A stretch of DNA of 64,000 nt, taken from NCBI GenBank assembly GCA_036822055.1, contig DAISIK010000008.1, positions 1-64,000 of the forward strand, given 5' to 3'. Below, one piece after another: positions 60,696 to 64,000 of the stretch (the stretch's first letter is position 1; the number at the start of each line of letters is the position of its first letter). The notes under the pieces are model-generated. The model was not told the DNA's origin and ran no database searches. It saw only the letters and a list, made by a program, of their open reading frames with translations. The position numbers were made by a program, and so were the translations under genes. The stretch is from DAISIK01 sp036822055 (GTDB taxonomy: Bacteria > Verrucomicrobiota > Verrucomicrobiia > Opitutales > Puniceicoccaceae).

Positions 60696-61667
60696 ATGAA
60701 CTATCGCAAACTCGGTCGATCCGGTCTCCAACTGAGCGAATTGTCCTTCGGGGCTTGGGTCACCTTCGGAGATCCCGACTCCTATCAATCCAACCTCCAG
60801 TGCCTCGAAATTGCCTACGAAGCGGGGGTCAACTTTTTTGACAACGCCGAGTCCTACGCCGATGGCGAGGCTGAGATAGCCATGGGAAAGATCATTCGTG
60901 AGCTAGGTTGGCGGCGCGACAGCTTCTGCGTCTCCAGCAAGGTCTTTTTCGGAATCGATCAGCGTAAACCCACCCAGCGGGGCACCAGCCGAAAACACCT
61001 CACCGATGCCTGCCACGGTGCCCTTCAGCGTCTTAAACTAGATTACCTCGATCTCTTTTTCTGCCACCGCTATGATCCCGCTACCCCGGTCGAGGAGGTG
61101 GTCTGGTCCATGAACGATTTGATCGCCCAGGGCAAAATCCTCTACTGGGGAACCAGTGAGTGGTCTGCCACCCAAATTGAGGAGGCCTTCACCGTAGCTC
61201 AGTCTCTCGGTCTCAGGGGCCCCACCATGGAGCAGCCGCAGTACAACCTGCTCCACCGCCACCGTTTCGAGGTGGAGTATGCACCCCTCTACGAAAAGTA
61301 CCAGCTCGGGACCACCATTTGGAGTCCCCTCGCTTCCGGCCTCCTCACCGGGAAATACACCTCGGAGGTGCCTCAGGATTCCCGCCTTGCCAAGATCGAT
61401 TGGCTGCGTGAGGCCGTCCTCGGTAGCGACTGGGACTCCAAACGGGAAGCCCTCAAGGCCCTCGCCGAGGTCGCCCGACAACTTGATTGCAGTCTGCCCG
61501 AACTCTCCCTCGCATGGTGCCTGAAGAATCCCCGCGTCAGCACCGTCATTCTAGGGGCCAGCAAGCCCGAGCAGTTGAGAGAAAATCTCCGCGCCCTCGA
61601 GAAGGTTGAACTCCTCACCCCAGACCTTCTCGCAACTTTGGATGGCCTCTTTCCCGTCCGTCGCTGA
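60696..61667 (+). CDS. Aldo/keto reductase (Kv-beta-like)
   Basis: A 323-residue TIM-barrel NADPH oxidoreductase. The AKR tetrad is visible: Asp49 and Tyr54 (FFDNAESYADG), Lys82 (VSSKVFFG) and His124 (FFCHRYDP). WGTSEWSA and GTTIWSPLASGLLTGKY are typical of the subgroup related to eukaryotic Kv-beta. Substrate open. It follows the nitroreductase by 29 bases on the same strand and may be cotranscribed. Confidence 0.9.
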   Translation: MNYRKLGRSGLQLSELSFGAWVTFGDPDSYQSNLQCLEIAYEAGVNFFDNAESYADGEAEIAMGKIIRELGWRRDSFCVSSKVFFGIDQRKPTQRGTSRKHLTDACHGALQRLKLDYLDLFFCHRYDPATPVEEVVWSMNDLIAQGKILYWGTSEWSATQIEEAFTVAQSLGLRGPTMEQPQYNLLHRHRFEVEYAPLYEKYQLGTTIWSPLASGLLTGKYTSEVPQDSRLAKIDWLREAVLGSDWDSKREALKALAEVARQLDCSLPELSLAWCLKNPRVSTVILGASKPEQLRENLRALEKVELLTPDLLATLDGLFPVRR

Positions 61668-61695
61668 CCACTCCCAACTTCGTCGTCTTCATCCA

Positions 61696-61854
61696 ATGGA
61701 CATCCTGGGCATTTGGATCCTTTTCGTAGTAAGCCTTGCCTACACCGTTTTTGATCTCCTCTTTTTCGGTCTCCATGCCGCCGACTATCGCACCGTGATC
61801 AGCGTATTGATAACCGTCTTCTCCGCTCGAGCCCTTCTTCAGAGCGAGTATTAG
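61696..61854 (+). CDS. 52-residue membrane protein of unknown function
   Basis: From ATG 61696 the product has one strong hydrophobic helix (about 5-25) and a second moderately hydrophobic stretch (about 33-47) after HAADYRT, ending in EY. The frame continues upstream to 61606, but that part overlaps the end of the aldo/keto reductase and lacks membrane character. I do not recognise the family. Its placement 28 bases after the reductase suggests cotranscription, and the short length is why such genes are often missed. Confidence 0.6.
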   Translation: MDILGIWILFVVSLAYTVFDLLFFGLHAADYRTVISVLITVFSARALLQSEY

Positions 61855-61964
61855 ACGCTACCCCAACCACCCGCACCATTCGGCACTTTTCCGATTCGGA
61901 TTCTCCCTGGAAAACAAGTTCGAGCATTGTCCGCCAACCCCGCTCCTGTCTGGATCAAAGGATC

Positions 61965-62585
61965 ATGACCGTTTTCTACATCATGCGCCACGGCGAGACT
62001 CTCTGGAATGCGCAAGGCCGCATGCAGGGTCAGCTCAACAGTGAACTCAGCCCGCAGGGCAACTTCCAGCGCAACCGCATCTGCGACTTTCTCAGCCGGA
62101 CCAATCCGGACCAAATCATCAGTAGCGACCTCCAACGCTGCCTTCAAACCGTCTCACCCCTCGCGAACCAACTCGGCCTCGAAATCCAGCCCGAATCTCG
62201 CTTGCGCGAACGTCACCTCGGTGCCCTCCAAGGCCTCACCCGAGCCGAGGCAGGGAGACAACAGCGCGGCGATGGGTGCGACTTCGACTTTGCCGACCCC
62301 GACTACTTACCCCCGGGAGGGGAAACCCTTCGCCAGGTCTTCGCCCGCTCGACCACCGTTCTTGAAGAGCTGGCAGCCCGCTTTGCCCAACAAAAAGTTA
62401 TCGTCGTCACCCACGGTGGCGTCATTAAATGCCTTTTCCACCGGGCCATCGGCCTGCCCATTGAGATGCCTCGCCGGTTCTCCATCGAAAACGCCGATAT
62501 CCACTGCCTCGAGATCGAAGAGGACCGCTGGCACCTGCGCTGGTGGGGAGTCGAGGCCGAGCCTGCCTCCCTCCTCATGAAATAA
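61965..62585 (+). CDS. Histidine phosphatase superfamily protein
   Basis: A 206-residue phosphatase with MRHGETLWN at the start (phospho-His9), SSDLQRCLQTVSPL as the second catalytic helix and VVTHGGVIKCLFHRAIG (second His). This matches broad-specificity phosphatases such as CobC- or GpmB-like enzymes; cofactor-dependent phosphoglycerate mutase is less likely because of the short length. A good ribosome site (AAAGG) precedes the ATG by 4 bases. Confidence 0.9.
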   Translation: MTVFYIMRHGETLWNAQGRMQGQLNSELSPQGNFQRNRICDFLSRTNPDQIISSDLQRCLQTVSPLANQLGLEIQPESRLRERHLGALQGLTRAEAGRQQRGDGCDFDFADPDYLPPGGETLRQVFARSTTVLEELAARFAQQKVIVVTHGGVIKCLFHRAIGLPIEMPRRFSIENADIHCLEIEEDRWHLRWWGVEAEPASLLMK

Positions 62586-62638
62586 ATTTTTTGCTCCGGT
62601 GCCCGGGAGGTCAGACCTCCAGAAAATGGCCCGATCGG

Positions 62639-63235
62639 TCAAAAGGCCGCGTTTACAAATGGGAAGAAGACCAGTGGCCCGCTCTGGTTGACGTTCCCCA
62701 GCCCTATTTGAACTCCCTTCAATCGCTTGGCCACGTTCACCAGCCCAAACTGAACGCCGTTCATGTCTTCAGCGTAGTTCACCAAACCAGTCTGCAATCC
62801 CTTGACCCTCCCGTTTCCGATGGATACCCACCCGGTTTGCCAGCCCACCATCTCACCCTTGCTCAGGTTTAAGGCTCCTCCCTTAACTCCCACAAAACTG
62901 ACCTTGGAGTAGGTCACGAGGCCCGTCTGGAATCCCGTAAACTCATCTTCTGAAACACTCCCGAGGAAGTTGAGCATCAAACCGGCACTCGGTTCTGTGA
63001 AGTGGCCTACCCCAAAAATGCTCAAATCGAGGCCTCGCAGCGAAGCATTCTTCGCGTAAAAGACATTAAAGCGAACCCCCTCCACCGATGTCTCCGGAGT
63101 GTGCAACTGCAGCGGATGAAAGATTGAGAACTCAACCCCCGTCGCGGGAGCGTCCCGCATCCCGGACAGCGGGGCAGCGGAGAGAATGAGGCTACCCAGC
63201 AGGGTCAATAGGGGTTTCAGAGTGCGTTTTGTCAT
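62639..63235 (-). CDS. Surface-repeat protein, LA_2272/LA_2273-like
   Basis: A 198-residue exported protein from ATG 63235 (63244 also possible). A signal peptide lies at about 1-22. The body is a run of short units of the type GxQTGLVxY, GxQFGLVNV, GxQIGLGNV with spacing of roughly 18-23 residues, which would stack as beta strands. The repeat style matches surface proteins first described in Leptospira. Function unknown; a cell-surface or pore-like role is a guess. It converges on the histidine phosphatase gene. Confidence 0.7.
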   Translation of the reverse strand: MTKRTLKPLLTLLGSLILSAAPLSGMRDAPATGVEFSIFHPLQLHTPETSVEGVRFNVFYAKNASLRGLDLSIFGVGHFTEPSAGLMLNFLGSVSEDEFTGFQTGLVTYSKVSFVGVKGGALNLSKGEMVGWQTGWVSIGNGRVKGLQTGLVNYAEDMNGVQFGLVNVAKRLKGVQIGLGNVNQSGPLVFFPFVNAAF

Positions 63236-63377
63236 CTTCGGCATAATAAAGCCGACAACAGACCTTGGGCAATTCTCAATCTTTCCTGCCACCCGACTTC
63301 TTCATCCGTTTTGGTCTCCGTCCAAACAGCGATCAACAGACTTGTTAGAAAGCCCCGAATTCCCAAGGGTACTTCCC

Positions 63378-64000
63378 ATGCCAGACGAAATTAATCCATC
63401 CCCAGTGGGTACCCTCGGAACGGTTTCCGCTGAGGCGCATCGGGCTGCCAGCACCACCGAGGTTCTCGCCTTCGAGGTTCCCGGGCGCTGGCCCGTCGAG
63501 AAAGCTCAGGCCTGGTATCGGCAGCAGCCTTGGTTGGTCGGCTGTAATTATATTCCTGCTACGGCTATCAACCAACTCGAAATGTGGCAGGCCGCGACCT
63601 TCGATCCCCAAACCATTGCCAGGGAATTGGACCTCGCCCACTCCCTCGGCTTCAACTGCCTCCGGGTCTACCTCCATGATCTGGTGTGGGCCGATCACCC
63701 GGAGGGCCTTTACCAACGCATGGACCATTTCCTCGAAATCTGTTCCAGGCACCAGATGCGGACTATCTTCGTCTTTTTTGACGACTGCCACCGACCCTTC
63801 CCTTTTACCGGACCCCAGCCCGCTCCGGTTCCGGCCTATCACAACTCCGGCTGGATGAACTCTCCCGCCCGCGATATTGCCACCGCCTTCAGCGAAAACC
63901 GCCTCCCCGCCCCCGAAATCGGTCGCCTCCGAGATTACCTCCAGGCTACCCTCACTCGCTTCGCTGAGGACCCACGCGTCCTCCTTTGGGAACTCTATAA
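63378..64000 (+). CDS. Glycoside hydrolase (cellulase/GH5-like), cut by the window end
   Basis: An open frame from ATG 63378 that runs off the right edge after 207 codons. A good ribosome site AAGGGT lies 7 bases before it. After a 40-residue leader without a signal peptide, the sequence has WLVGCNYIPATAINQLEMWQ, DLAHSLGFNCLRVYLHDLVW, RTIFVFFDDC and LTRFAEDPRVLLWELY, which reads as the beginning of a TIM barrel in a cellulase-type glycosylhydrolase. The catalytic Glu residues would lie beyond the window, with the edge falling at the expected acid/base motif (WELY for WExxN-type). Confidence 0.8.
   Translation, partial: MPDEINPSPVGTLGTVSAEAHRAASTTEVLAFEVPGRWPVEKAQAWYRQQPWLVGCNYIPATAINQLEMWQAATFDPQTIARELDLAHSLGFNCLRVYLHDLVWADHPEGLYQRMDHFLEICSRHQMRTIFVFFDDCHRPFPFTGPQPAPVPAYHNSGWMNSPARDIATAFSENRLPAPEIGRLRDYLQATLTRFAEDPRVLLWELY

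Noticed and set aside
62606..62620. GGAGGT/ACCTCC hairpin between the convergent histidine phosphatase and surface-repeat genes
   Set aside because: Only 6 bp with no T run on either strand; too weak to call a terminator.

Overview
The window reads as an ordinary, gene-dense chromosomal segment (GC-rich, mostly short intergenic gaps) of a Verrucomicrobia bacterium, most likely of the Opitutae/Puniceicoccales side. The inference rests on the mix of families: a Verru_Chthon cassette protein A homologue, several PEP-CTERM exported proteins plus a pseudopilin, a GldA/F/G-type ABC module, an SHD1-thioredoxin protein, a TIGR03790 protein, GTP-dependent PEP carboxykinase and a lipid A deacylase-like outer-membrane protein. 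No phage, CRISPR array, rRNA operon or intact transposase was seen.

Layout. 1-1.7 kb is the only clearly accessory patch: a possible transposase tail, REP-like AAGGGGTCA motifs and a 121-bp imperfect palindrome, a VapBC pair and a 5'-damaged YafQ-type toxin. 2-7 kb: a small exported protein, a membrane-anchored helical-repeat protein, and a tightly packed minus-strand operon scpB-pheA-oxoamine synthase. 7-17 kb (plus): htpG, a PP2C phosphatase, pckG, a small exported protein, a two-CBM48 glycogen/alpha-glucan hydrolase, a tRNA-Val(GAC) on the minus strand, a metallophosphatase, rplM-rpsI with a strong terminator. 17-19 kb: LysM lipoprotein and recF. 19-23 kb (minus): exported thioredoxin, dienelactone hydrolase, small unknown, LpxH-like phosphoesterase. 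22-27 kb (minus): an AraC regulator followed by two serine beta-lactamase-fold proteins and a PhyH dioxygenase, translationally overlapped or closely spaced. 27-29.5 kb (minus): pseudopilin and two PEP-CTERM proteins. 29.7-33.4 kb (plus): metY, AEC transporter, LysM protein and PagL-like protein. 33.4-39.9 kb (minus): TIGR03790, DUF2237, dynamin-like GTPase (overlapping genes), sugar-nucleotide epimerase, kamA. 40-50.6 kb (plus): carA behind a large leader inverted repeat, PEP-CTERM-like protein, Verru_Chthon A plus companion, SSS symporter, LacI regulator, PEP-CTERM protein. 51-54.7 kb (minus): GldG/GldF/GldA-like ABC module and a glutaredoxin. 54.8-64 kb: uvrA, histone-deacetylase-like hydrolase, soluble histidine kinase, nitroreductase, aldo/keto reductase, a 52-residue membrane protein, a histidine phosphatase, a surface-repeat protein, and the start of a glycoside hydrolase cut by the window end.

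Genes in the window that belong to one process are few: alpha-glucan breakdown and gluconeogenesis (GH13, pckG), exported and surface proteins (PEP-CTERM, LysM, PagL-like, surface repeats), amino-acid metabolism (pheA, metY, kamA, carA). The candidates most worth pursuing as undescribed systems are the AraC/double serine-hydrolase/PhyH operon, the dynamin-DUF2237-TIGR03790 operon, and the inverted repeat in front of carA together with the altered glutaminase motif of CarA. All function calls are from reading the sequence; no database search was run.
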